This document shows positions 1-8,585 of a stretch of DNA of 64,000 nucleotides, piece after piece. The DNA is from Lutacidiplasma sp049802875 (GTDB lineage: Archaea > Thermoplasmatota > Thermoplasmata > Lutacidiplasmatales > UBA184). Location of the stretch: positions 1 through 64,000 of the forward strand of contig JBARNH010000019.1 of the NCBI GenBank assembly GCA_049802875.1, written 5' to 3'. Numbering within the stretch: position 1 is the stretch's first letter; each line of letters starts with the position of its first letter. Under the pieces are notes generated by a model. It worked only from the letters and a program-made list of their open reading frames with translations, was not told the origin of the DNA and searched no databases. A program made the translations under genes and the position numbers.

Positions 1-684
1 CTGTTGGTCGTCGCGGTCGTGGCGGCCGCGCTCGGCGCGGTGCTCGTGTACGACGCGTGGGAGGCCAGTCAGCCGGCGAGCTTCACGGTCGACGGTACGG
101 TCGGCCGCGGGGTCGGCGGGGTCTTCGAACCGCTCGCCGGGGCCGACGTGCGGCTCACCAACGACGCGAACCGGACCACCGAGGTCACGACGGACTTTAC
201 CGGGGCGTTCTCGTTCGACAACGTGCCGTCGGGAGGGGTCACCCTGAACGTGACCGCGGTGGGCTACTCCCCGGTCACGGTCGCCACCTTCGTCTCGGTT
301 GTCTACCTGACCCAAGCGACCGGACTCGAGATCGTGCTGACGCCGGGAGGCGCGGGGAACGTCACGGCCATCGCGCTGACCCCGTTCCCGGACCTGGAAC
401 AGTTCGTGGCTTCGGTCGGGAGCGGGGCCGTGCTCCTCGGGATCATCGCCCTCGTCGCGGGGTTCGCCGCGATCGCGACGGCGCGGGACGACCGACCGGC
501 GGTCGGCGTCGTGGGCGGGGCGGCCGGGCTATTGTCGCCCCTCGTGCTGGTCTACCTGACGCTCTCCAACGTGTTCCCGCTGGTCGAGGCACTGACGGCC
601 GTGATGGCGGCGGCCGGTTCGTTCACCCTCGCGCTCCGCGCGATCCAAATGGCGCAAACCGGTCCCGCGCCCGACCCGGATTAG
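1..684 (+). CDS. Membrane protein with carboxypeptidase-regulatory-like (beta-sandwich) domain, 5' cut by window edge
   Basis: The reading frame is open to the first base, so the true start is probably upstream; a TTG at 4 is the first usable codon in the window. The visible part starts with a hydrophobic helix (about residues 2-18), followed by an extracellular-type domain of about 80 residues with the pattern of a carboxypeptidase regulatory / SpaA-like beta-sandwich (GAFSFDNVPSG, then NVTAVGY). Two or three hydrophobic segments follow in the C-terminal half (about 135-160, 170-190 and 195-215). It is probably a surface protein anchored by several helices. No catalytic motif is visible and the function is unknown. 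Confidence 0.6.
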   Translation: MLVVAVVAAALGAVLVYDAWEASQPASFTVDGTVGRGVGGVFEPLAGADVRLTNDANRTTEVTTDFTGAFSFDNVPSGGVTLNVTAVGYSPVTVATFVSVVYLTQATGLEIVLTPGGAGNVTAIALTPFPDLEQFVASVGSGAVLLGIIALVAGFAAIATARDDRPAVGVVGGAAGLLSPLVLVYLTLSNVFPLVEALTAVMAAAGSFTLALRAIQMAQTGPAPDPD

Positions 685-1190
685 GGAGATCCGCGGGCCG
701 GAGAGCCGGGCGGGCTCGGAGTCGCCGGACGAGCCAGGGCGGCGATCGGTCGCCGGGTGCTGAACCCACCCGACAGCGCATGGTAGAATCCGACCTGGGT
801 TTCTCCCCGCTGCCAGCAGAGGAACACGATCTCGCCGCCCTGAAGTCCGTAGAAGTCGACCAAGCCGCTCTCGAGGTCCTTGACCTCGATCCCCTCCTTT
901 CGCAACCCATCGACCGCTTCCTCGAGTCGGCGGGTGAGGTTCTGCCATTCGGCGTCGAGCCGTTGCTTGAGCGCGTGGTCCGCGTGGTCGGGGGCGTCGA
1001 CGTCCTTCCCCCAGAATCCCGAGAGGCGGTGCGTCTCCTCGTGAACCTCACGCAGGCGAACGACCCATCCGCGCAACCGGGGGAGCAGCTCCTCGAGCTC
1101 CCCGATCCGTCCGTTCGCCTCCTCGGCCGTCCACAGTCGAGGGGGGTCGGGAAGGTCCTCGGCGTCGCGCGGGGCCCCGGAATGTGCCAC
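681..1190 (-). CDS. DUF2203 family protein
   Basis: The C-terminal half carries the hallmark pattern of DUF2203: a lone Cys-Trp-Gln followed by GET, then FYHALSGGF and RPI. The N-terminal half is helical and charged, probably coiled coil (ELEELLPRLRGW onward). The family is widespread in bacteria and archaea and has no established role. I chose the GTG at 1190 because a GGAGGA sits just upstream of it on the minus strand and a TATA-like box (about 1222-1232) would place the transcription start near 1200. An ATG at 1214 is in frame but would lie upstream of that start. The 3' end overlaps the stop of the convergent surface-protein gene by 4 nt. Confidence 0.75.
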   Translation of the reverse strand: MAHSGAPRDAEDLPDPPRLWTAEEANGRIGELEELLPRLRGWVVRLREVHEETHRLSGFWGKDVDAPDHADHALKQRLDAEWQNLTRRLEEAVDGLRKEGIEVKDLESGLVDFYGLQGGEIVFLCWQRGETQVGFYHALSGGFSTRRPIAALARPATPSPPGSPARGSP

Positions 1191-1274
1191 CGTCTTCCTC
1201 CTCTCCCATATCATACCGGCACCCTATTTACGGAGATGATAGGGTGGGGGTAACCTGCCGGAGGGCGCGCGTCC

Positions 1275-2516
1275 TTAATCCGGAGCCGACGGAATTCGCT
1301 CCACCGCCCAGCCCTTTCGGCGGTACGCGGCCTCCACGGCGTCTCCGTGGGCGACGTCGCGCACCTCGAGTTCGACCTCGACCGTGACCTCGCCGGGCGG
1401 CCGGTCGGGCGACTCGCGGCCGTGAAGGATGTGACGGACGTTCGCCGCCTCGCCCGCCGCAACGGAGAGGAACTCTTCGAGACGCCCCGGTACATCCCTC
1501 AAGGCGGCGCGCAATCGCAGGAGGCGCCCTTCGGCCGCGAGCCCGATGAAGAGGATGCGGTCGAGGAGGAACGGATCGAGGTTGCCGCCGCTCACGACCA
1601 GTACTACGGGACCGTCCGCGCTCAACTCGGGGTGCTCCAAGAGGCCGGCCAGAGGAGTTGCCCCGGCTCCCTCCGCGAGGACCTTCGCCTGTTCCAAGAG
1701 GAGGAACGACGCGCGGGCGATCGTTCGGTCGTCCACGGTGACGGCGCGAGCGCCCGATGCCTTCAGAATCCGAAACGGCAAGTCGCCGATCTGGCGCGTC
1801 GCGAGTCCGTCCGCGAACGTCGACGGGCGTGCGCCCAACACGACCCGTCCTTCGGCGAGGGAGGGCCGGAGATTGTCGGCGCCCTTCGGCTGGACGCCGA
1901 CGACTTCGGCGGGGCTTCCGCGTCCCCGGACCGCCGCGGCGATCCCCGAGAGCAGTCCACCGCCCCCGACGCCGGCGACGATGCGTCGTACGTCCGGCAG
2001 ATCGTCGAGGATTTCGAGCCCTACGGTGCCTTGGCCGGCGATCACGAACCGATCGTCGTACGGATGGACGTACGTGAGGCGCTCCTCGGTGGCCAATTGG
2101 ACCGAGTGATCGTGCGCGTCGTCGTAATCCTCCCCGTGGAGGATGACCCGGGCCCCGAGGGCTCGCGTGAGACTCACTTTGAGGGGCGACGCGTTTTCGG
2201 CCATCACAATCGTGGCCGGCACGCCGCGAGCGCGCGCCGCCCACGCGACGCCGAGCGCATGGTTTCCGGCGGAGGCAGCGACGACCCCCCGTCGCGCCTC
2301 CTCCGCCGAGAGCTGGGCGATCCGGTAGGTCGCCCCTCGCAGTTTGAACGCTCCGGTGCGCTGAAGGTTCTCGAGCTTCAGGTACACCGGAACGTCGGGG
2401 AGCCCGGGGAATCGGGGCGCGAGGATGAGGGGCGTCCGGACGACCTTCCCGGCGATCTCTCGGGCGGCGAGCTCGATATCCGAGAGCGTCACCGGAAAGT
2501 CCGGTTCGGCGTTCAT
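1275..2516 (-). CDS. ilvA: Threonine ammonia-lyase (threonine dehydratase) with C-terminal ACT domain
   Basis: PLP-dependent enzyme converting threonine to 2-oxobutanoate and ammonia, the first step towards isoleucine or catabolism to propionyl-CoA. The PLP lysine lies in GAFKLRGA, the phosphate-binding glycine loop is GVGGGGLLSG, and the asparagine loop is SAGNHALGVAW. The last ~75 residues form a small regulatory domain (VRHILHGRES, then VEVELEVRD) of the ACT type seen in 400-residue TdcB/IlvA forms. I chose ATG 2516, 413 codons; the frame runs open to 2627 but the extra residues have no family counterpart. A 2-oxobutanoate producer fits the methylmalonyl-CoA genes elsewhere in the window. 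Catabolic versus biosynthetic use cannot be told from sequence. Confidence 0.88.
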   Translation of the reverse strand: MNAEPDFPVTLSDIELAAREIAGKVVRTPLILAPRFPGLPDVPVYLKLENLQRTGAFKLRGATYRIAQLSAEEARRGVVAASAGNHALGVAWAARARGVPATIVMAENASPLKVSLTRALGARVILHGEDYDDAHDHSVQLATEERLTYVHPYDDRFVIAGQGTVGLEILDDLPDVRRIVAGVGGGGLLSGIAAAVRGRGSPAEVVGVQPKGADNLRPSLAEGRVVLGARPSTFADGLATRQIGDLPFRILKASGARAVTVDDRTIARASFLLLEQAKVLAEGAGATPLAGLLEHPELSADGPVVLVVSGGNLDPFLLDRILFIGLAAEGRLLRLRAALRDVPGRLEEFLSVAAGEAANVRHILHGRESPDRPPGEVTVEVELEVRDVAHGDAVEAAYRRKGWAVERIPSAPD

Positions 2517-2701
2517 ATCCCCATCCGCCCGCGCCACCCTCCCTCGACCCTTAATCGTTCGGGTCGCGGCGTCGACCGGAACGCGTCGGACGAGATTTCC
2601 GATTTCTCTACGCGCGCGTTCAGTCACCGCACGACCGCGTGCGCTGCTTCACCTCGAAAATACGCGTTTCTCTCGGTGCTCCGGCGCATTTCTCGGCAGG
2701 T

Positions 2702-2710
2702 CTTATATAG
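2702..2710 (+). promoter_or_regulatory. TATA box of the ribosomal protein operon
   Basis: CTTATATAG lies about 50 nt before the rpl3 ATG. With the usual archaeal spacing, transcription would begin near 2732, leaving a short leader of about 28 nt containing GGAGG at 2736-2740. It is the only clear TATA element before the rpl3-rpl15 run, so it probably drives most of it. Confidence 0.65.
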
Positions 2711-2759
2711 GGTACGTTTCTCCCCCGTCCCCACTGGAGGCAGGACCCCCTATCGACCC

Positions 2760-3761
2760 ATGGCCCGTCGACATAAGCCCCGGCGAGGATCTCTCGCCTT
2801 TTCTCCGCGTTCGCGTTCCGCTCGCCCGCTTCCTCGCATCCGGTCGTGGCCGCCCGGACCTTCGAAGCCCGCGATCGAGGGGTTCGCCGGCTACAAGGTC
2901 GGGATGACCCACGCGTTCATCGTCGACTATCGAAAGCGTTCGACGACCGCCGGTCAGGAGGTCGCGATTCCGGTCACCGTCGTAGAGGTCCCTCCCCTAC
3001 GCGTGGTCGGCGCCCGGATCTACTCGCGCGGACCGTATGGCTCGCGCGTGACGGGCGAGGTGTGGGGCTCCGGTGCCGCCGAGGAGCTCTCCCGACGAAT
3101 TCCCGAGCACCCTCCGAGCGCAGAGAGCGCCGTCACGGCGTTCTCGGGCTTCCCGGGAGACGAGATCCGTCTGCTGGTGCACACCCAGCCCCAGCTCATC
3201 ACCGGTACCCCATCGAAGACCCCCCAGATCTTCGAGGTGCGGGTCTCGGGAGACAAGTTCGAGGAGCGGCGCGATTTCGCCGTGCACCAACTCGGCTTGG
3301 AGATCCCCGTGGATCAACTGATCAAGGAAGGCGAGTTTCTCGATGTCCTCGGGGTCACGAAGGGATTCGGCTTCCAGGGACACATCCAGCGCTGGGGCGT
3401 CAAACTTCAACCTCGAAAGAACTCGAAGCACCGCCGGATGATCGGCACCCTCGGCCCGCACAATCCCAGCTTCGTCACCTATCGGGTGCCTCAGGCGGGT
3501 CAGCAAGGGTACCACCGGCGGACGCAGTTCAACATGCGCGTGCTGAAGGTCGTCCGGGACCCCCGCACGGATCCCGTCACTCCGGCGGGAGGGTTCCCCC
3601 ACTACGGAGAGGTGCGGAGCGCCTGCATCGTGCTTCACGGTTCCCTGCCCGGACCGGCGAAGCGTCTGCTTCGCTTCCGGTCCCCGATGCGGAGCCGGGT
3701 GGCTACGGTGGAGAAGGTCGATCTGCGCTACTTCAGCACGCGATCGAAGCAGGGAGTATGA
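2760..3761 (+). CDS. rpl3: 50S ribosomal protein L3 (uL3)
   Basis: Large-subunit protein whose long loop reaches the peptidyl-transferase centre. The archaeal/eukaryotic type is clear: the basic N-terminus MARRHKPRRGSLAF, GYKVGMTH near residue 45, the VTKGFGFQGHIQRWG loop and the RRTQFN region near the C-terminus. At 333 residues it matches archaeal L3. ATG 2760 gives the canonical start, although the frame is open far upstream through the antisense strand of ilvA. It is the first gene of the operon and its stop overlaps the rpl4 start (ATGA). Confidence 0.97.
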   Translation: MARRHKPRRGSLAFSPRSRSARPLPRIRSWPPGPSKPAIEGFAGYKVGMTHAFIVDYRKRSTTAGQEVAIPVTVVEVPPLRVVGARIYSRGPYGSRVTGEVWGSGAAEELSRRIPEHPPSAESAVTAFSGFPGDEIRLLVHTQPQLITGTPSKTPQIFEVRVSGDKFEERRDFAVHQLGLEIPVDQLIKEGEFLDVLGVTKGFGFQGHIQRWGVKLQPRKNSKHRRMIGTLGPHNPSFVTYRVPQAGQQGYHRRTQFNMRVLKVVRDPRTDPVTPAGGFPHYGEVRSACIVLHGSLPGPAKRLLRFRSPMRSRVATVEKVDLRYFSTRSKQGV

Positions 3762-4591
3762 CGCCGTCCGCAGCACCGGAGACCTCGCCGCTCCGGGAAG
3801 AGCCCGCGTCACGTTACCGGCAGATACCTCTCCTCGGAGTCAACGGGAAGTCGGGGACCAGCCTCACCCTACCGCTCGCCTTCTCGAGCCCGTTCCGACC
3901 GGACCTGATCCATCGGGCGGTAGTCGCCGCGCAAAGCCATCGTCGACAACCGTACGGAACGAGCCTCACCGCCGGCGCGCGCCACTCCGTCCGGTGGTCC
4001 GGGAAGGGAAAGGGAGTCGCTCGTACGCCTCGATTCATGGATTCCATGCGAGGGGCCCAGTCGCCCAACACGGTGGGAGGACGACCCGCGCATCCGCCAA
4101 AGGTCGACCGGATCTGGTCCAAGAAGATCAACCGGAAGGAGCGTCAGCTCGCGTTCGCCTCGGCCCTCGCGGCCACTCGCGAGGCGACCCTCGCCACGGC
4201 CCGGGGCCACTCGATCCCGCCGGGCCTTCGCCTGCCGCTCGTGCTCGAGAACCCGGTCGAGGAGATCTCGACCTCGGCCGACGCTCGCGCCTTCTTGGAA
4301 CGCCTGAAGTTGTGGACGGACGTGACGCGGGCCCGCGACGGAACCCACGTGCGCGCCGGCCGGGGGAAGCGTCGCGGCCGGATGCGCCGAACCCCCCGCA
4401 GCCTCCTAATCGTGACCAGCGCTCCGGGGAAGGCGCGCGGCTTCCGCAATTTCTCGGGCGTCGAGGTCGTCCCCGTTCTTCGACTGACGACCGAAGACCT
4501 CGCGCCGGGAGGCGCGGCCGGTCGACTTACTCTGTTCTCGCAATCGGCGGTCGAGTCCCTTCGGGCCCGCCTCGGGGAGGTCGCCTCGTGA
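3758..4591 (+). CDS. rpl4: 50S ribosomal protein L4 (uL4)
   Basis: Exit-tunnel protein of the large subunit. Recognised by its position after rpl3, the internal SVRWSGKGKGVARTPR loop that lines the tunnel, the archaeal GGRPAHPPK segment, and SKKINRKERQLAFASALAAT. Length is 277 residues, within the archaeal range. Translation start overlaps the rpl3 stop by 4 nt and its own stop overlaps the GTG of rpl23, so the three genes are probably translationally coupled. Confidence 0.95.
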   Translation: MTPSAAPETSPLREEPASRYRQIPLLGVNGKSGTSLTLPLAFSSPFRPDLIHRAVVAAQSHRRQPYGTSLTAGARHSVRWSGKGKGVARTPRFMDSMRGAQSPNTVGGRPAHPPKVDRIWSKKINRKERQLAFASALAATREATLATARGHSIPPGLRLPLVLENPVEEISTSADARAFLERLKLWTDVTRARDGTHVRAGRGKRRGRMRRTPRSLLIVTSAPGKARGFRNFSGVEVVPVLRLTTEDLAPGGAAGRLTLFSQSAVESLRARLGEVAS

Positions 4592-4851
4592 GCGAATTTC
4601 GCCATCGGGTCGTGCTGCACGCGTACGTGACGGAGAAGTCGATGGACGAGATGGAGCGACTCAACAAGCTCGAGTTCGCCGTCGACCGACGTTCGACGCG
4701 AGCCGAGATCAAGCGCGCGGTCGAGGGCCTCTATCAGTGCAAGGTCGCGAAGGTCAACACCAAGATCGTTCGGTCAGGGAAGATTGCAACGATCACGTTC
4801 ACGAAGGATTTCTCCGCCGAGGATATCGGCAGCCGCGCCGGGGTGTTCTGA
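4588..4851 (+). CDS. rpl23: 50S ribosomal protein L23 (uL23)
   Basis: Small large-subunit protein at the exit of the nascent chain tunnel, docking site for SRP and the translocon. The 87-residue product has the L23 pattern: VTEKSMDEMER at the N-terminus, KLEFAVDRRSTRAEIKRAVE, then KVAKVNTKIV. Start is a GTG overlapping the rpl4 stop (GTGA). Its stop shares bases with the rpl2 ATG. Length is normal for archaea. Confidence 0.95.
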   Translation: MSEFRHRVVLHAYVTEKSMDEMERLNKLEFAVDRRSTRAEIKRAVEGLYQCKVAKVNTKIVRSGKIATITFTKDFSAEDIGSRAGVF

Positions 4852-5582
4852 TGGGAAAGCGCATCATCTCGCGCCGTCGGGGCAGTGGGACGGGAACGTA
4901 CCGGTCGCCGAGCCACCGACACCACGGGGCGATCTACCATCCGCCCCCGTCGATGGTCGGGGAGGGAACGGTCGTCCGCATCGTTCCGGCGCCCGGCCGA
5001 ACCGCTCCGGTCGCGGAGGTCGTCGGACCGGCCGGCGAGGCGCTCCGGGTCCTGGCGTCGGCGGGGCTCGCGACGGGAGACCGGATCACCTTCCAAGAGG
5101 GCCGCGTCGATCGAGGGTCGATCCTCCCCCTCGGGACGATCCCGGACGGAACCCTTGTCTCCAACCTCGAGGTAAAACCGTTCGATGGCGGGCGGCTGGT
5201 CCGTTCGGGAGGGTCGAGCGCTCTGGTCGTCGCGCACACCGAAACGGAAGTAACGGTCCAGCTCCCCAGCGGGGCGTTCAAGCAGTTCCTCATGACCTGC
5301 CGCGCCCAGGTCGGGGCCGTCGGGGGCGGCGGTCGCCGGGAACGGCCGATCATCAAGGCCGGAAAGAAGGTCCTCAGCACCCGATCCCTTGCGCGCGCCG
5401 CGTTCAAGGTACGCGGGGTCGCCATGAATCCGGTCAACCATCCGTTCGGCGGGGGCGCGCACCAACACGTCGGTCGTCCGAGCACGGTCGCCAGTGGGAC
5501 GTGGCCCGGGGCGAAGGTCGGCCGCTTCTCCCGCTCGGTCCGAAAGAAGAAGCGCCTGCGCGAGCAGCGGGGAGCGAACTGA
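4851..5582 (+). CDS. rpl2: 50S ribosomal protein L2 (uL2)
   Basis: Core large-subunit protein needed for subunit association and peptidyl-transferase activity. Motifs: MGKRIISRRRG at the N-terminus, then the signature RGVAMNPVNHPFGGGAHQH, which carries the conserved histidine region, and C-terminal RKKKRLREQRG. The 243-residue length is normal for archaea. It follows rpl23 with a one-base overlap (TGATG) and is followed two bases later by rps19. Confidence 0.97.
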   Translation: MGKRIISRRRGSGTGTYRSPSHRHHGAIYHPPPSMVGEGTVVRIVPAPGRTAPVAEVVGPAGEALRVLASAGLATGDRITFQEGRVDRGSILPLGTIPDGTLVSNLEVKPFDGGRLVRSGGSSALVVAHTETEVTVQLPSGAFKQFLMTCRAQVGAVGGGGRRERPIIKAGKKVLSTRSLARAAFKVRGVAMNPVNHPFGGGAHQHVGRPSTVASGTWPGAKVGRFSRSVRKKKRLREQRGAN

Positions 5583-5584
5583 GC

Positions 5585-6010
5585 ATGCCGAAGGCGCGCA
5601 AGGCGAAGAAGGTCGAAGCACGGCGTAAGCGGGAGTTCACGTTCCGCGGGCTCTCGCTCCCCCAGCTTCAGGCGATGAGCCTCGAGGAGTTCGCGAAGGT
5701 CGCATCGAGCCGAGCGCGCCGGTCGATCCGACGCGGATTCAATTCCGAGACGACCCAGTTCTTCGAACGGATGCGATCGGCCCCGGCCGGGAAGACCGTG
5801 CGAACGCACTGTCGCGACGCGCTCGTGCTGCCGGCCCACGTCGGTCGCCGCGTGGCGATTCACAACGGGAAGGAGTTCAAGGAGGTCGAGGTCCGGCCCG
5901 AGATGGTCGGCCACTACTACGGGGAGTTCTCCTTGACCCGCCGTTTTGAAAAGCACTCGGGACCGGGCGTCGGCGCCACGCGGTCGTCGAAGTTCATGCC
6001 GTTGAAGTGA
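5585..6010 (+). CDS. rps19: 30S ribosomal protein S19 (uS19)
   Basis: Small-subunit head protein near the A-site finger. Archaeal-type features: basic leader MPKARKAKKVEARRKREF, FRGLSLPQLQAMSLEEF, KTVRTHCRDALVLP, then the core GHYYGEFSLTRRFEKHSGPGVGATRSSKF. 141 residues, normal length. It starts two bases after the rpl2 stop. Confidence 0.96.
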   Translation: MPKARKAKKVEARRKREFTFRGLSLPQLQAMSLEEFAKVASSRARRSIRRGFNSETTQFFERMRSAPAGKTVRTHCRDALVLPAHVGRRVAIHNGKEFKEVEVRPEMVGHYYGEFSLTRRFEKHSGPGVGATRSSKFMPLK

Positions 6011-6026
6011 GGGCGGGGAGCGAACC

Positions 6027-6485
6027 ATGCGAGGATACACGTACCGGGAGGAACCGGGCACCAGCGTCGCCCGGGCCCGTGGCGTGGAGATCCCCATGTC
6101 GCCGAAGAAGACATACGAGGTCCTCAACGCCATCCGAGGGCTCCCGCTCGACCGGGCCCGCCAGATCCTCGAGGACGCGGTCGCCCTCCGGAAGGCGATC
6201 CCGTTCCGTCGGTACAACCAAGAGACGGCGCACCACCGGGGCACCGGCCCGGGGCGATTCCCGGTCAAAGTGGCGAAGACCGTTCTCCAGATCCTCCAGA
6301 ACGCCGAGCAGAACGCGGAGTACGACAGCCTCGACACCGACCGATTGTTCATCAAGGTCGCCGCGAGCGGGCGCGGAAAGATCCGCAAGGCGACGATGCC
6401 GCGCGCGCAGGGCCGAGCGACCCAGTGGAACGAACAGACCACCAACGTCGAGATCGTCCTCGCCGAGCGCAAGGAGAAGGAATGA
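6027..6485 (+). CDS. rpl22: 50S ribosomal protein L22 (uL22)
   Basis: Tunnel-lining large-subunit protein. Archaeal form, with SPKKTYEVLNAIRG at the start of the core, then NQETAHHRGTGPGRFPVKVAK, and the beta-hairpin region KIRKATMPRAQGRAT that enters the tunnel. 152 residues. It starts 16 nt after rps19, one of the few real gaps in the operon; a GGGCGGGGAG purine run there (6010-6019) may serve as ribosome-binding site. Its stop overlaps the rps3 ATG. Confidence 0.95.
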   Translation: MRGYTYREEPGTSVARARGVEIPMSPKKTYEVLNAIRGLPLDRARQILEDAVALRKAIPFRRYNQETAHHRGTGPGRFPVKVAKTVLQILQNAEQNAEYDSLDTDRLFIKVAASGRGKIRKATMPRAQGRATQWNEQTTNVEIVLAERKEKE

Positions 6486-7177
6486 GCGCCGAACAGAAAG
6501 TCATCCAGGAGGCGATGCGCCGTGTCCTCCTGAAGGATTATCTCGTCCAGGAGAGCGCTCGGGCCGGCTTCGGCGGACTGGAGATCACCCGGACTCCGAT
6601 GGGGACCCGCGTCACGCTGATCTGCGAGCGCCCCGGGATACTGATCGGGCACCGCGGGGAATTGATCAAGCGACTGACCGAGGATATTCAGCACCGATTC
6701 CAGCTCGACAATCCCCAGATCGAAGTCCAGGAGGAACGCCAGCCCAGCCTCAACGCCCAGCTGATGAGCGAGAAGCTCGCGTCGACCCTCGAGCGGGGAT
6801 GGCACTTCCGTCGCGCGGGCCACTCGACCGTCCGCCGCATCATGGAGTCCGGCGCGCGGGGCTGTCAGGTGATCCTCTCCGGCAAGCTCACGGGAGAGCG
6901 GCATCGGACCGAGCGGTTCAAGGCGGGAACGATCAAGTACTGCGGCGAGGCGGTCCACCTCTGGATCGGCAAGGGATTCTACCAGGCCCGATTGAAGCCC
7001 GGCGTCATCGGCGTCAACGTCTGGATCATGCGCCCAACGGCCAAGCTCCCCGACGAAATCACGGTCAAAGGCGTCGAGGAACGACCGAAGCCGGTCCCGG
7101 TCGAGCTGCCACCCCTCGAAGAGCCCGGGGTCCCGTTGCCCCCGGTCGATCTCCCGGACGTCGCGGGGGCCCCGTGA
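6482..7177 (+). CDS. rps3: 30S ribosomal protein S3 (uS3)
   Basis: mRNA-entry-site protein of the small subunit. The type II KH domain is visible (ERPGILIGHRGELIKRLTED), followed by the C-terminal S3 domain with GCQVILSGKLTGERHRTERFKAG and KPGVIGVNVWIM. 231 residues; the final ~35 residues are a Pro/Val/Glu-rich tail (EERPKPVPVELPPLEEP) which is probably unstructured. ATGA overlap with rpl22 and a GTGA overlap with rpl29. Confidence 0.96.
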   Translation: MSAEQKVIQEAMRRVLLKDYLVQESARAGFGGLEITRTPMGTRVTLICERPGILIGHRGELIKRLTEDIQHRFQLDNPQIEVQEERQPSLNAQLMSEKLASTLERGWHFRRAGHSTVRRIMESGARGCQVILSGKLTGERHRTERFKAGTIKYCGEAVHLWIGKGFYQARLKPGVIGVNVWIMRPTAKLPDEITVKGVEERPKPVPVELPPLEEPGVPLPPVDLPDVAGAP

Positions 7178-7404
7178 CGCTGCTCCGGATGAAGGAGCTC
7201 CGAGAGCTCTCGGACGCCGACCTGAAACGTCAGATCTCCGACGTGGAGAACGACCTGCTCCGGGAACGGGGAGTCGCCGCGATGGGCGGCGCTCCGCCGA
7301 GCCCGGGGCGGATGCGCGCGCTGCGGACCAACGTCGCCCGTGCCCTCACAGTACTCAACGAACGCTCCCTCGCGACCGGCTCCCGGGAGGCTCGGCGTCC
7401 GTAG
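7174..7404 (+). CDS. rpl29: 50S ribosomal protein L29 (uL29)
   Basis: Two-helix protein at the tunnel exit beside L23. The product reads VTLLRMKELRELSDADLKRQ then IARALTVL-type C-terminal helix (VARALTVLNER), which is the L29 pattern. GTG 7174 overlaps the rps3 stop (GTGA), the usual arrangement in this operon, and gives 76 residues; an ATG at 7189 would give a protein five residues shorter. It precedes rnp1; the sui1 gene found here in some archaea is absent. Confidence 0.9.
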   Translation: MTLLRMKELRELSDADLKRQISDVENDLLRERGVAAMGGAPPSPGRMRALRTNVARALTVLNERSLATGSREARRP

Positions 7405-7424
7405 GGGGGCCTCGAGGTGCACCG

Positions 7425-7751
7425 ATGTCGAAGGGGACGGGGACCGCGGGGGAACTCAGCCGTACGGAGCGGGAGGCGTTGGCCGGGGAGATCCTCGGCG
7501 CGCCGGTGGCGATACGGGCGTCCCCGGGGCTCCCTCACCCCGTCGATGGAACGATCGTCGACGAGACCCTCTCGACGTTCCTCGTTCGTGTCCCGGGCCG
7601 CGCGCGTCCGCTGCGTGTGCCCAAGGCCGGCCTCGAGGGGACGATCGTCCTCGCGGGCGGAGAGTTACCGTTAAGAGGCGATACCCTTCGCGTGCGGTCC
7701 GAGGACCGCACGAAGCGGCTCTTGACCGGTGGTCCTCGGAGGTTCCGATGA
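7425..7751 (+). CDS. rnp1: Ribonuclease P protein component 1 (Rpp29/POP4 family)
   Basis: Protein subunit of archaeal RNase P, which removes 5' leaders from pre-tRNA. Its identity rests on position (between rpl29 and rps17, as in most euryarchaea) and on the Sm-like core: IDGTIVDETLSTFLVR-type strand (PVDGTIVDETLSTFLVR), the RPLRVPKAGLEG turn, and LRGDTLRVRSEDRTKR near the end. 108 residues. It starts 20 nt after rpl29 and its stop overlaps the rps17 ATG. Confidence 0.88.
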   Translation: MSKGTGTAGELSRTEREALAGEILGAPVAIRASPGLPHPVDGTIVDETLSTFLVRVPGRARPLRVPKAGLEGTIVLAGGELPLRGDTLRVRSEDRTKRLLTGGPRRFR

Positions 7752-8176
7752 CACCGACCCGCACGCCCTCCGCTCGCCGGGCCCGGGATGTCGGTCTCGA
7801 CGTGCGTGCTCCGAAGGCCCGGTGCGATGACCGGCATTGCCCGTTCCATGGCCGGCTGCCCCTCCGGGGTCAGTTGCTCGAAGGAACCGTGGTCTCGACG
7901 TCGATGCAGCGGACGGCTGTCGTCGAGCGCACGCTGCTCCACTTCGTTCCCAAGTTCGAACGGTACGAGAAGCGCCGTCGTCGATACCTCGCCCACGCGC
8001 CGGCGTGCCTCAACGTCCCGATCGGTCATCGGGTCCGGATCGCGGAGACCCGACCGCTCTCGAAGCTCGTGTCGTTCTGCATCGTCGAGGATCTCGGCGA
8101 GGCGGCGTTCCGAGTCACGAGCGAGGAGCCGGTCGCGCCGCCGAGCGCGCCCGCCCCGAAGGAGGACGCCGAATGA
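7748..8176 (+). CDS. rps17: 30S ribosomal protein S17 (uS17)
   Basis: 16S rRNA-binding OB-fold protein. Motifs: CDDRHCPFHGRLPLRGQLLEGTVVS, the archaeal two-cysteine N-terminal segment, MQRTAVVERT, VPKFERYEKRRRRYLAH and GHRVRIAETRPLSK. 142 residues, of which the last ~20 (APPSAPAPKEDAE) form a Pro/Ala/acidic tail. ATGA overlaps on both sides. The Cys-x4-Cys pair may bind a metal, but this is a guess. Confidence 0.95.
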   Translation: MTPTRTPSARRARDVGLDVRAPKARCDDRHCPFHGRLPLRGQLLEGTVVSTSMQRTAVVERTLLHFVPKFERYEKRRRRYLAHAPACLNVPIGHRVRIAETRPLSKLVSFCIVEDLGEAAFRVTSEEPVAPPSAPAPKEDAE

Positions 8177-8571
8177 AGGGCCTCGCCGGGCGTCGGGGCC
8201 GCAATCTCCCGAAGGGCGCGCGGCTCGACTGCGTCGACAACACCGGCGCGAAGATCGTCGAGATCATCGCCGTCATGAATTGGCATGGGACGCATCGCCG
8301 TTACCCCCGCGCCGGCATCGCCGACCTCGTGGTCGTCTCCGTGAAGAAGGGGACGCCCGAAATGCGGAAGCAGGTCCTCCACGCGGTCATCGTGCGCGCC
8401 CGGGCCCCGTTCCGCCGGCCGGACGGAACCCGCCTTCAGTTCGAGGACAACGCCGCGGTCATCACGACCGAGACCGGCGAGATCAAAGGCTCCCAGATCA
8501 AGGGACCGGTCGCGAAGGAGGCCGCCGAGCGCTGGCCGCGGATCGCGGCCGCCTCGTCGATCATCGTGTAG
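8173..8571 (+). CDS. rpl14: 50S ribosomal protein L14 (uL14)
   Basis: Large-subunit protein at the subunit interface. The 132-residue product carries the L14 signature ARLDCVDNTGAKIVEIIAV, then VSVKKGTPEMRKQV, FEDNAAVIT and IKGPVAKEAAERWPRIAAAAS-type C-terminus (RIAAASSIIV). Length normal for archaea. ATGA overlap with rps17. Confidence 0.97.
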   Translation: MKGLAGRRGRNLPKGARLDCVDNTGAKIVEIIAVMNWHGTHRRYPRAGIADLVVVSVKKGTPEMRKQVLHAVIVRARAPFRRPDGTRLQFEDNAAVITTETGEIKGSQIKGPVAKEAAERWPRIAAASSIIV

Positions 8572-8585
8572 GAGGGAACTCTCGG

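Noticed and set aside
1347..2759. Very long frame leading into rpl3
   Set aside because: It is the antisense of threonine dehydratase; GC-rich DNA gives long open antisense frames. The L3 protein clearly begins at 2760.
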